Part shown: piece by piece, positions 45,692 through 56,478 of the stretch
Position numbering within the stretch: the first letter of the stretch is position 1
Layout of the letters: the number at the start of each line of letters is the position of its first letter
Assembly: GCF_018139145.2 (NCBI RefSeq)
Contig: NC_059481.1
Span: 2,840,368 to 2,904,367 of the forward strand
DNA from: Gymnogyps californianus
Taxonomy: Eukaryota; Chordata; Aves; Accipitriformes; Cathartidae
Direction: 5' to 3'
DNA: 64,000 nucleotides
Notes under the pieces: model-generated
Databases searched by the model: none
Told to the model about the DNA's origin: nothing
Seen by the model: the letters and a program-made list of their open reading frames with translations, nothing else
Position numbers and translations under genes: made by a program

Positions 45692-48600
45692 CTGGGGGAC
45701 AACGATGGGGACGGCGTCAGCCACCGAAGAGCCATCGCTGCCCCTTGAGAGAAACGGAGCGGGGCAGTGGTGGTCCTCAGCCCCCCACCAACCTCCCGCA
45801 CGAGACCACGGGCTTCGGGAGAAGCGGGGCAGAGACTTCTCCCAGGTCCGATGGCTGCAGAAAGTCCTGGGGATACGCGTCCCGGGTCAACCAGCTTGCA
45901 AACACACCGTGGGTCCCCGGGATGGAAACGCCCCGGGGAGGCTGGACTTGCCCCACCACCACCAAGACCTCCACCCCAGCAGCGGGGTTACCCCGTTACC
46001 TGTCCTGCCGATGCCGGCGCTGCAGTGCACCACGATTGGGGGTCCCCCGGGGTGACCCTTGAAGCGAGGTCCCAAGGCGCTGACCGCCACCCTCTGCTGC
46101 TGCTTCACGGCTCCCAAAAAGTCGATGAGGGTGGCCGCGGAGGAGGGGACGCCGTAGTCCGGCCAGCTCAGGTACTGGAAATGGGACACCAGCCGCCGCT
46201 CCCTGGTCTGGGGGAAAACAGCGGGGTTAGAGCCTCTCCCCTCCTCTGCCCCTGGCCACGGAGGACCTCCAGGACCCCCATGCCGTCCCCTGCCAGGCAG
46301 CTGCGGCCACGCACCTCTGAGCTGTGGATCTCCAGGATGGTTTTCTTGTAATGATTGAGGTTCTCCACGCCCAGGTTGGTGATGGTCAGGGCCCCAAAGC
46401 ACACCTGGAAATCCTCCTCCAGGGGCCAGTACTGGCCACACTTTCTCCTGCCTCCCTCCTCCAGCCTGGGAGCAGGAGAAGGACAAGCTGGTGATGTCCT
46501 CCTCGCCCTGCTAGGGACATGTCCCATGCCACCCGGCCTTGGTCCCTTGGGGATCCCACAGGGACCAAAGGGTCCGTCCCTGCTGTGATGTGCCCACCCT
46601 GCGGGGCTCTGGCTGGCACCACGGCTGCAGGGTCGCTGCAGAGAGCGCAGCACTGCTCCTCCAACAGCAAAAACGCTCACTTTGCAAAGAGAAACAGGGC
46701 TGTGCCCCGCCACGAGCACTCACCGGGTTGTCATCACGATCACCAGGACGTTTTGCTCCCACACCATGCGCCAGAAGTCACCGTAGGTGTTTTCCAGAGG
46801 CCCTGCGGGGACAGCCCGCATGTCAGCCCAAAACCTGATGGATTTGAGCAAGCCCCTTTGCCCAGCAGCCCCCGCCAGCCCCCCCTCGCCCTCCCCAGGG
46901 GACCACAGCCCCTTCCCGTGGGGACCGACCCCGGTGTGGATCCACCAGCCCTGCCTGGAGCTGCCACTGATCACCCCCCCTCCCAGCACCAAATCCCCAC
47001 GGCTCAGCACCGATCCCCCCTCTCTGCTCCCTGCTGCTTCATCCCCGGGCAGATGGGGCAAAGCCAGGGGCAGGAGGAGGGGGCTGCCATCGCCGCTGCT
47101 AGCAGGGGTCTGCTCAGCCCAGGACCCGTTTTGTGGGAGGTGGCTGAAGGAGGATGCACCCACTCGCTCTCTCCCAGGAAAAACTCTGCTCCCTCCTGGC
47201 TGGGGACTGGGAGGGGAGTAAATAAACCCAGAGAGGAGGGGCACTTGCTGGGCAGTACCCTGCTCCCGGGACGTCCCCCACCGTGGCCGGTGGCTGATGC
47301 TGGGCAGGGAGGTGAAGCCCACGCACGCATCAGGAACAAAATAACCCCTTGGTGGCTCAGGCCATACCCTGAGTCCCGATGTAAGCGTTCCTCTGCTTGT
47401 AGCCATCCATGAAGCTCGCGTTGATGTAGTCGGTCAGCTGGGGGGAGAAAAGCGCACACAGCATGAGCCCTCCAGAGCCCCGCGGCCAGGACGGCTGAAT
47501 CGGCTTCAGGTAGCACCCCGAGTTTCCATCCCGGGCTGGCTCACCTCCGGGCGGCTGTATGGCTTTGCCAGCTTGACGCGGGTTTGGTCCAGGCAGGGCA
47601 CGTCCCCGTACCGGTTCTTCTCCTGGTTGTAGGGTGCCCTGGGAGGCAGGGGAGAGGGAAGCAGGGATGTTTTCCAGGCAGGGAAGGAAAAGGCAGCATC
47701 CTTCCCTCTGAGCAAGCCTCCGGCGCCTGTAGCCTGGGCTCTGCTGCCATCACCTGGCCAAAGCCTCGGGAAGCGGAGTCCCGGCCAGGTCCTGGTCCCC
47801 GCCGTCCCCTGCGCGGCTCCCTCCTACCCCCAGGGGCTGCGGGAGCCGCAAAGGGGGCTCGCAGCATCACTAGGCTGGGGGTCTCCATTGCTAACCCAAA
47901 GCACCGCACCCCAAAGAGGCAGATGGGCCACCACCGAGCAGCAGAAGCACGGGGAGGGGGGGACCCAGCTTTTTTGGAGTGAGAGAGGGGGCCCCCATGC
48001 TGGCCGGCACCTGGCTCCTTCCCCCCCGGACTCACAAAGAGCAGACAAAGGTGCCAGCCGGGCTCCTGCGCCGAATATCTTCGTACTCTTCGTAGATGCC
48101 CCGTTTCTGCTTGTGGCTGACATGATCCAGCAGCTCCTGGAGGGTGACAGACTTGGGCCCGGGGACGTGGACGGAGCCGTTATCTTTGGGGGCCACCAGC
48201 GGCACCAGGATGAGCTCGTCCAGGGGGTCGGGGTGCCCGTTCTGCTGGGGCAGGAACCGGCAGTTCCAGCTCAGAGGGTCCAGTTTGAGGGACCCCCCGA
48301 GGTACTCAGGGAGGCATTCCCGGGGCAGGTGCTCCTTCAGCTCCGACATCTTCACCATCTGCACCTGCGGGAGGAAGAGGAGGGGCAGGGGTGACTCCAA
48401 GAAGGATGGAGAGGGTTCACTGGGGATGGGGACAGGGATGCCAACGGTGTGGCACGGTCCTGATGGAGCCTGGAGATTTCCCCCAACGGCATCGGGGTCT
48501 TCCCCCTTCCTCCCCTGCCCCAGGAGGGCACCCAGGGGAACACCAGTGGTGGGGCAGGGGCTGGCCCCGCCACGCACCCAGGGTGGGAGTCCACACCGAC

Positions 48601-51600
48601 ACCCAGCTCCAAATTTGCAAGCGGCTCTGAGCTCCTACCAAAAGCAGAGGGGCAAAGTCCAGCCCAGGCAGCCATCGGGCTGGAAACAGGCTCTACCAGC
48701 AGCACCGCTGATGCCGAGGATACTGTTTTAGGTATTTTTGGCTTTGCCGGATAAGGCCTGAGCACAGGTATTTAAGCTTCCCTTTTCTCCTGCGTGCTCA
48801 GCAGAGGTTTCCTCTCCCTTTAATCATTTACCATCGCCTCCGCTTGCTGCTGCTGGCAGCCTCGCCGCAGAGGAAGAAATCGAAGGCGATTTCAAAAGGG
48901 CTTCAAGATATTTCCTGAAAATACTGAAACGGGTTGACCCCTACAAAACAGGCTGAGAAAGCCTCCGTTTCCCACGGATTTGGGCTCAGCAGCTTCCAGC
49001 GGATGGAGCTGAGGGGCACAAGCTGCTTCCACCATCCTGTCCCAAAGGGAAAACAGCCCCAGCCCTCCCCGCCGAGGGTCCCGTGCCGGGGCGGGGGACA
49101 GGACCACGCTCACCCGCTCCCGCAGCTTCTCCTTCAGCAGCAGGCTGATGATGGAGTAGGGCACGCGAAACCACATGGGCGCTCCCACGATGAAAACCTT
49201 CTTGAGCCGAGCCGGGAAGGCACCCTGCGGGCAGGAGGGGGTCAGATCCACGCCGCCGGGGCGGAACCGGCCCCTCTCCACGCTCTGCCGGGACGGACAC
49301 GCACACCCACACACGTCCCAGCAGAGGTGACGACCAGCAAAGGGACTCCGAGGCGGCAATGCCGCATCCGAAGCGTGCCTGGCACACAGCCGGCAGCCCA
49401 CGGCCCCGCTTATTTTTATGCTCCGATACGGAAACAAATTATTTCCTTGGAATTAGGTAGGCAGAGGGTTTGGCTCCGTGGGGGAAGAGGTGAAGCCTGG
49501 GAGCCGGGATTTATGTGGAGAACACACCCCAGCCAATATTTACTGTTATTTCTTTTTTCCGGAGAAGGGAGGAGGCACGAAATGCCAGCACGATTGAAAA
49601 ATAATTTGCATCTGTTTTCCCAAAAGCGCTGCCAGCAGCTGCGAGAGGAATCCGGCACGGGGACAGCTGATCCCCTCCCACCCGCGGGACACCGCAGCCC
49701 CGGCCGGGTCCAGCCTGGCAGGCTCCCAACGCCTTCCTGAGGTCCTACGGGGCCGGAGCCGGTGCTCCTCGGCCGAGACGTGGTCAGCACGGTCTGGTGT
49801 GAAAATTTATGCCAAAACCACAGGACTTCACGTACTCGGTGAGCGAGCGGCCTGCGCGCCATCCCCGGACACCGGGTCACCCCCGGCCGTTACCTTCAGC
49901 AGGTTGAGGATCTTCTTGCTGAGGTCCAGCTCGAAGTTGGTGTACTGTGAGCCCGCCATGTCATAGATGAATACCAGCCCGTTCCTCTGGGTTTCGAAGC
50001 TGAGAGAGGGGAAAGAGCAACGTCAACCCCGCAACATCCAACTGCTCGGCTCCTGCATGAGCAGATCTGCCCCACGCTAACCTCACCTTCAGCTTGCTGA
50101 CCCCAAAAAATCCCCTTCTGTGCTTCCAGAAGGACTCACGGACCCAAAGCTCGCTTCTGCATTTCCCAGCTGCTCTACCACCTCTTCCTACAACCCTTAT
50201 TTAAGCCTGGCTCGTGTCTTAAGCCTGTCTCAGCTGCATCGCCCATGATGGGTAAGTTCAAAAACAGAAAGAGCCCAGCAGGATAAATGGGACGTCCCGG
50301 CTTTATATTTTTGGCAGGGCTCACGTTACGTCTCGCCGGCAGCAGGGCTGCCTCCTCCCCGGCTGAAGCCTGCAGGAATCAGGGGCTTTGCTAAACTGAA
50401 ACCTGGACGTGGGCAGGGAAAGGCTGCGAAGAGCCTGGTTCAGGGCTCGGGGGATTTTGTTCCCCTGCTGAACGCCTCCGGGGGGATAACTGGCCTGAGT
50501 TCAAGCCAGAGGAAGACAGGGAATTTCAGGCCACAGGGAGCTGCGACCCCTTCTCTCCCCCAGCTAGAGACGGGACACCCGGAGGCACGCAGACAGACTC
50601 CGCCACAATTCCACCTTCAGGAAATTCACATTCACGGGAGAGACGGCACACCTTTTCCCTGCGAAGCCTTTTGGAAGGATTTCATCAAAACCTCAGCAAG
50701 CAGCAGCATCTCCCCTCGCCCCTGGGAGGGCAGGGACTCCCCGGGGACCCGCCGCTGTACGACACGGTACCTCGGCGGAGGCAGGCTCACCTCTCCACCG
50801 CTCGGTCCAGCAGGTAGAAGAGTGCCTGGAGCACCACGTGCTGCACGCTCTTGCTGGGGTGGTGCAGCTTGGCCGTGAAGAGGGCGATGGAGGCTCCCGA
50901 GGGGTCCCGCACGCTCTGGAGAGGAAACAGGGTCAGGCTCCCACGGCACCCGAGGACGCCCGTGCGGAGCGGAGCCGGGACGAGCCGCCCGGTTGGGGTA
51001 ACTCGGGGGGGGGGGGGGATCCCCCCCACCTACCAGAATGGTGAACTTGCCGCTGAGCAGCTCTGAGCGCAGCGGCTCCTCGTGAGGCTTCAGCTTCACG
51101 ATGCCCTCCTTCAGCCGTGTCTCCTGCGGGCAGGGAGCCGGCGTGACGGCCGGCACGGGCAGCCCAGCCCTCCACCCACCATCACGGCCCTGCGGGGCAC
51201 CCAGCCCGCCGAGGGAAGCCCCACCGGGGAAGCCTCTGCTCCACGGCCCCGTTCTCCAGCAGAGGATTGCAACTGGCTGCAGCACCGCAACCCCCAGCAT
51301 GGGGAGGAGCAGCTTTGCAAAACCAAGATGGGAAAGGTATATATGCATATATATTATTTATATATGGGGAGATGCTCCGCAGGCATCACACACCAGCCGG
51401 GCGAGCACCCTGCGAGCATGCACGCTGCTCTCAGCGGAGGGGAGGGGATTGGGGTCCGCGAGATCTCCATGGTGACTCGCCTCGGCTGAAAAAGGATTTT
51501 CCAGCCGGATAAAACTCCTAAGGGAGCGGGAAAAAGAAAAAAAGCAGGGGGAGGGTCGTCCTTGGGACCAGAGATCTCTCGCAGAGCAGGAAGCCCTCGG

Positions 51601-54600
51601 CCGGGGGGGACCTGGCCCCGCTCTCTTACCCGGTAGGAGTGAAAGAGCTCAATGGCCCGCAGGACGTCGAACTTGCGGGCCATGAGGAACTTGACGGCCA
51701 CATTCCAGGAAAGCGGGGACACATTGTACTGGCCCGTCCACTTGTTGATCTCCTCCAGGAACTGCTTGGTCGCCTACGGGAGAGACGAGGGGCGTGCAGT
51801 GAGATGGGGTGGGAGAAGGAGGAGGAGGAGTGCCTGAGGAGCACCCCTGGTCACGGTGGGAGCTACAGAGTCCTCGGTGCGCAGGCAGGGGCTGAGCACG
51901 GCTCAGCAAATCCAGCAGCTCCTTGGGGTGAAGCGGGGAGCTCTACGGCAGGTACTGGGAAAGGGGGTAAGGGCAGCGGTGATGGAGACAGAGGCGACGC
52001 CAGCGTAGGGAAGGGAGCAAGTGGTAGGAGTGCTGGCATTGGAAAAACGGCCTTGGGGCTGGGGGAGACTCATGGAAGGGAGAGGGGGAACGAAAGGAGG
52101 ATTTTACAGGTGGCAAACTCCCGTTCAGACACAGCAGCCCCGGCGCAGCGGGAACCCATCAGCCGGCAGCAGCCTCCCAGGGCTGTAGCTCCGCTATGGA
52201 GTGGTGAACCCGGCCGTGTGAACACAGGTAATGAGCAAGACCGGCACCGAGGGCTGACACTTCGACGTGCTACAGGGCATGGACCAGCTCACCCAGTAAG
52301 GCCAGTTTCACACGGCCACAGAAGGTCAGACAAGAAGGTTCAGTCCAGGAGGGTCCCAGGATGCTCCCACTGCTCCCCACAGCCCACGGTCCCGTAACAC
52401 GCCGGGGCCATCCCGCACGAGCACGCTCCCCTCCCAAAGCACCAGCACTGCACGCACCCGAAACCGTGAGAAACTGAGAAAGAAACTTTTCCAACCCTAG
52501 CACTGACGAAGCAGAGTCACAAAACCCAACCTGCAACCTCCCGGCAGGCTTAAAGCCCTGAAGGCGAGCAAAATAACCCTAAAACGTATTATTTTTACAA
52601 GCTGTGTTTGCAAGGTGGCCTTGGGGTTTCTGAACGCCCATGCTAACGGAAGCAGCTTTGCTTTCTGCTGCAAATTGACGCCCTGTCCCATACAGGAGCC
52701 CCGAGGGAGACAGGGCAGCACGGCCCAGTCTTCCACCATGTGCCGCTCAAAGGATGCGGGCAGGATGGAGGGAGCCCCTGAAATGCCCCGCTTCCACCCA
52801 GGCACACCCCAAAACAGAGGGGTTTCCATCCTTGCAAGAGTGGGGGATGGCGATGACAGCGCGAGGAGGAGGAGGAGGAGGGACAGCGAGCGGAGCAGGG
52901 AGCGCGGGCAGGCGGCGGCATGGAGTTACTGGGAGCTATTCAGCCAGAAAAGCTCGTCAGCGTTAATGACTTCCGACGGGAGGAAGCGAAGGGCCGGGGT
53001 TTATCGGCGGCGTGAGGCTCGGCAGGGGCAGCGAGCCCCTCTCATGGGATGAGCCGAAGGAGCCCGGCTCGTCCGAGGGGCCTCTCCGCAGCCCACCTGG
53101 CATCGCAGCAGGCATTTTTGGAAGGGGCACCGGCTCGCCCGGCTGCTGGAAGCCGCTAAGGGCCAGCCCAGACCCCCAGCACATCGCAGCCAGAACCTCC
53201 CTAACTCGGTATCGGAGTCCCGCAGAGCGGCCGGGCCGGGCGGGAACACGCGGAATTGGGCTGGATCTGCCGCCACCAGCGCCGGGAGGAATCCGAAAGC
53301 GGATTTCAATAGCCCAGCTCCAAGCCCTCGCAAAAATCCCCTTTAAGCATCGCGAGCCCTCCCGGTGCGGCGGTGTGCCACGGTCAACCGGCTGTGGCTT
53401 CGCAGCCGGATCGGTCCCCTCATCTCTGCAATTGCTGGGGGCAAGGGACTGGAGGAGAGTGGGCAAAGGGGGGAGCAAAGGAGACGGGGTGTTATACACC
53501 CCCCTGCCTCGCATTCCCACCTCCCAGCCAGCAGCCGGCGGCAGCTTTTCCCGGGAGCTGTACTTACGGGATGCCTTTATCCCCACGGCTTCATCTCCAA
53601 CAGCCTCCACTTTGCCAAAACAAAAGCAACTCTTTCGTGGCCCAAATTTCTAACACTTTCCTCCTCTCTTGAAGAGGGATGGGAAAATAAACGGGGCAAT
53701 ACAGAAACCATCTTCAGCCTTAACACAACACATACATCCACAGGTACGTATATAGAAATATATCCTATCCATAAGGTAAGATGGAGAACCTCACCGGCCA
53801 TACCCCCGCTTCGCCACGGAGTCCCCTGGGGCCCCCAGCTGCCCAAAAGCTAGGGCTGGGCTGGAGATGCAAACCCAAAATAGCAGCAGAGATGCTCCTT
53901 CCCCAGCACGTGCAGGACGGCACGGGGATGGAGGCGAGCGCCAAGCACACTCCCACTGCCCTTGGACGGAGACCGGAGCCGACACTGCAGCTTGAGATGG
54001 GAAAGACGCCCCGAGATAATGGGAAGGATGCCCCGAGGGGCACGGTGGCAGCAGGGAGAGGATGCAAGGTGTGGTTCAGGTCTCCTTCCTCAACATCTAA
54101 CCCGTCATACTTCATGCAATCCCATCGCCAGCATCCATCACGAGGGATGCCGGGTTTTTTGCAAGGGGGAAGACCCACGAGAACAAGCGCTGGCTTTGCA
54201 GGGCAGCCCAGCCACGAATTCCAGCTTTCCCCTGCTTTCTCCGGGAGCAAAACGAAATCCCAAACTTACCAGTGCCGACATTCAACAGCAGGCGAGCCAG
54301 GAGTTACCGAGCTGAGCATCAATACCAGCCGTAGCTCTGCCCTCCTTGCACGCTCCACCGGGTCTCACCATGGTTTCTGGCCCCGATCCTACACGGATTT
54401 ATACAGGTGTTGAGCCGAGCGCAGCAGGGATCGCTCCACGCGCTGCAAACGAAGCCCATGACCCAGAGCTGCACCAAGAAGCCCCGTTTCTGCAAGCGAC
54501 GGCAGCGCCGTGAGCGAAATTGTCCGTGGCTGGGCGTTTTGAACAACGCCAGTCTTTGGAGCGCTGGTGTCATCGAAGTCCCCGCTTCGCTGCGCCAGGG

Positions 54601-56478
54601 CAGGGTGGTGACAAAGCCACCGCTGCAGGAACGCGGAGGCTCTTTAAGCCCTCCTTCCCCGGGCTGCGCAGGCAGCAAACCCACCCTCCTTCTTCAGCCC
54701 GGGGCGGGAAATAAGTCCTGTCAAAATTGCAGCTGGGCTGAAAACCCCTGAGGAAAATCGGTTTGGCTCCTCTGGTCCCAGTGGGACAGCTTGGGGAGGG
54801 AACTGCGGAGATCCTACGGAGCAGGAGATGTCCCAAGGCTGGCAGGGAGAGGAGAGGGGTGAATTCCCCCTCTTGGCTTGCTGTCGGTAACGGGGTAGAG
54901 CAGAGCGAGCGGAGGAGATCCTGATGGTCCCGAGAAGGACGAAGGGGTGGCAGGCAGGGAACGTCCCAGCCCCTACCAGCACTCACCCATTAAAAGAGAG
55001 AAACTTCCACTATTTTGGCCTCCAAGCCATCGAGGCAGCCCCGAGGGCAGCCTTCCCCCACCCCACTCTGATGATCCAAACCTGGAGCCATCATTGCAAA
55101 TATCCCTTCACCTTCTCCATCCACTGTTGCCGCACAAACCAAATATCTCAGATCCCTCTCCCGGGATGCCGGCTGGGGGAGCCCAGCCACGGCTCTCACC
55201 GCAAACCAAGCCTCCCTGCCAGAGCAGGGTCTTCTAAAACCCCCGTTTGCTGGCAGCCTTGCCCCCTCTGCGACGCAGAGGAAACACAAATCACAGGCAC
55301 CCGTGGGGACACGGGGCACCAACACCCCCCACTCCCTGAGATTTTATTACCCTGGAGTCAGCAGTACCGCTCCCAGGAGCGGCGCTGGTAAGAGGGAGGT
55401 GCGGTGGAGGAGAAAGCCTGGGAGCGCTGCATTTCCCGAGCACCAGCGCGGGCTGCGGGACGGACTCTTCTAGCTCTGGGCGAGCACTCCCTGTTGGGGC
55501 ACGGAGGTTTTGGGAACCCGAGGTCCCTGTACCAACCCTCCTAAACCTCCCTGTAGAAATGAAAGATGTTTCAAAAAAGAAAACCAACCAGAAAACTGAC
55601 CATCTGGTCCCTTTCGCTTTCGCCTTCGCATTGCAGCCCCCGAGGCCAGCAAGGTGGCCAATGCGATGCCGTGCCCTCGGCCAGCCCGAGCATCGCCGCG
55701 GGGCAGAGCGGAGCCCGGCTTCGAGGCAGCCTCCGGCAGCGTGCCCAGCCCCAGCTCCCAGGCTCCGCATCCCCATCCAGCAGGGAGCCCGGTGGATGCG
55801 GCGCAGGGTGTGGATGCAGAGCCGGTTGGGCATCCCCGGGGATGAGGATGAAGGAGAGGAGAGCCAGAGATTGCTCTCGCCATCCGACGCGCCCCGGCTG
55901 GCTTATCGGCCCCGCTCCCCGAGCCGAGCAACATCCTCCTGCGGTGACGCAAAGCCGGCGGAGGAAGCCGGGACGTCACGGGAGGCCTGGGGCGTGGGAA
56001 GCGCATGCACACGCATCCCCACGCCAGCCTGCCCACGGGGGGGAGGCCTGCGAGGAGAGGCTGCCAGCGCCTGGGGGGACACGCCAGTTTGGGGGTGCAT
56101 GACCCCAACCCCACGCTGCAGCACCCCAGCTCGCCCTGGCGCCCACGGCACAGGCCCCGCAAAGGCCTTTGGGGCGCATGCTGTGCGGGCAGCCCTGTGG
56201 AGATGGGGGGCTGTGTGGGTGGGGGGCTTTGCAGATGGGGGGGCTGTGCGGATTGGGGGGGGGGGGGGGGGGACAGATGGAGCTTTCCTTGGGGAGAACC
56301 GCCCTGCTGGGAAAAAACAGCCCGGCAACCCGGGGTACCCAAGAAACGGGGAGAGGGGGCAGCGCACGGGGTCCCGCCCGGCCCGGCCCGGCCCGGGGAG
56401 CGGCGGAGCCCGGCCACGGGGAAGGGGAGCCCGGCGGGGACCTACCTGCTCCTCCTCGGCGCTGAGCTCCGCGGCCAT
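45465..56478 (-). CDS. PTPN9: PTPN9 (PTP-MEG2), Sec14-domain tyrosine phosphatase, 13 coding exons
   Basis: PTPN9 is a cytosolic tyrosine phosphatase that is held on secretory vesicles by a phosphoinositide-binding CRAL-TRIO (Sec14) domain and dephosphorylates NSF and receptor tyrosine kinases. Exons 56478-56446, 51773-51630, 51123-51034, 50915-50791, 49999-49894, 49224-49114, 48364-48036, 47638-47545, 47437-47368, 46802-46724, 46465-46315, 46207-46000 and 45691-45465 join to 1767 bases, or 588 residues plus TGA. Human has 593. CRAL-TRIO lies at about 75-240 and the phosphatase domain at about 295-570. Visible motifs are KNRY 320-323, WPD 459-461, the P-loop HCSAGIGRT 505-513 with catalytic Cys506, and the Q-loop QTPEQYY from 550. 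The enzyme looks intact. The N terminus is about 10 residues shorter than human: no in-frame upstream ATG was found, so MAAELSAEEEQ is taken as the start. Confidence 0.97.
46000..46207 (-). CDS. PTPN9: PTPN9 coding exon 12 (residues 445-513, WPD loop and active site)
   Basis: Contains YLSWPDYGVPSSA (WPD 459-461) and PPIVVHCSAGIGRT with Cys506 and Arg512. It ends with the first base of Gly514. The donor is G|GTAACG. Confidence 0.97.
46315..46465 (-). CDS. PTPN9: PTPN9 coding exon 11 (residues 394-444)
   Basis: Encodes LEEGGRRKCGQYWPLEEDFQ to KTILEIHSSE, with the conserved KCGQYWP. The donor is GAG|GTGCGT. Confidence 0.96.
46724..46802 (-). CDS. PTPN9: PTPN9 coding exon 10 (residues 368-393)
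   Basis: Encodes PLENTYGDFWRMVWEQNVLV to IVMTT, the DFW-MVWEQ motif of the PTP core. The donor is CG|GTGAGT. Confidence 0.96.
47368..47437 (-). CDS. PTPN9: PTPN9 coding exon 9 (residues 345-367)
   Basis: Encodes LTDYINASFMDGYKQRNAYI to GTQ, the DYINAS motif of classical PTPs. It ends with the first base of a Gly codon (G|GTATGG). Confidence 0.96.
47545..47638 (-). CDS. PTPN9: PTPN9 coding exon 8 (residues 313-344)
   Basis: Encodes APYNQEKNRYGDVPCLDQTR to SRPE. It contains the KNRY motif of the phosphotyrosine recognition region. The donor is GAG|GTGAGC. Confidence 0.96.
48036..48364 (-). CDS. PTPN9: PTPN9 coding exon 7 (residues 204-312)
   Basis: The largest PTPN9 exon. It encodes the Sec14 end (HLPRECLPEYLGGSLKLDP), the linker to the catalytic domain, SVHVPGPKSVTLQELLDHV and GIYEEYEDIRR to FVCS. 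The donor TT|GTGAGT gives an in-frame TGA only in the intron. Confidence 0.96.
49114..49224 (-). CDS. PTPN9: PTPN9 coding exon 6 (residues 167-203)
   Basis: Encodes GAFPARLKKVFIVGAPMWFR through VPYSIISLLLKEKLRER, the conserved end of the Sec14 pocket. The donor is CGG|GTGAGC. Confidence 0.96.
49894..49999 (-). CDS. PTPN9: PTPN9 coding exon 5 (residues 131-166)
   Basis: Encodes FETQRNGLVFIYDMAGSQYT to KKILNLLK, the Sec14 core with the NGLVFIYDM strand. The donor is AAG|GTAACG. Confidence 0.96.
50791..50915 (-). CDS. PTPN9: PTPN9 coding exon 4 (residues 90-130)
   Basis: Encodes SVRDPSGASIALFTAKLHHP through QHVVLQALFYLLDRAVE, the start of the Sec14 lipid-binding fold. It ends with AG of a split Ser codon. 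Confidence 0.96.
51034..51123 (-). CDS. PTPN9: PTPN9 coding exon 3 (residues 60-89)
   Basis: 30 codons, ETRLKEGIVKLKPHEEPLRS to GKFTIL. The donor CTG|GTAGGT is followed at once by a G7-AT-C7 palindrome. Confidence 0.96.
51630..51773 (-). CDS. PTPN9: PTPN9 coding exon 2 (residues 12-59)
   Basis: Encodes ATKQFLEEINKWTGQYNVSP through NVAVKFLMARKFDVLRAIEL to FHSYR, the CRAL-TRIO N-terminal helices. The acceptor is CTCCCGTAG and the donor CGG|GTAAGA. Confidence 0.96.
51774..56445 (-). other. PTPN9: PTPN9 intron 1
   Basis: 4.7 kb. It becomes CpG-rich towards the promoter and carries a G-rich minisatellite (56203-56272) and a CCCGG repeat (56376-56396) near exon 1. Nothing coding is supported. Confidence 0.75.
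56203..56272. repeat. G-rich minisatellite ending in G18
   Basis: Degenerate units of GAT/GGT plus G6-7 plus GCT(T/G)TG. The last unit expands to G18 (56255-56272). Confidence 0.75.
56446..56478 (-). CDS. PTPN9: PTPN9 coding exon 1 (residues 1-11)
   Basis: Eleven codons, MAAELSAEEEQ, then CAG|GTAGGT. This matches MAPELTPEEEQ, which in human follows ten extra residues. The exon lies in a CpG island, and intron 1 is 4.7 kb. Confidence 0.9.

Larger units (their letters stand above)
45692..51629 (-). other. PTPN9: PTPN9 introns between coding exons 2 and 13
   Basis: Small GC-rich introns: 45692-45999, 46208-46314, 46466-46723, 46803-47367, 47438-47544, 47639-48035, 48365-49113, 49225-49893, 50000-50790, 50916-51033 and 51124-51629. 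Notable items are a G14 run with palindrome (51005-51027) and an AT-rich TATATGCATATA stretch (51339-51367). No other gene is seen. Confidence 0.8.

Noticed and set aside
46519..47412. 297-codon plus-strand frame in PTPN9
   Set aside because: Antisense to PTPN9 exons 9 and 10 and their introns. It is explained by GC-rich sequence.
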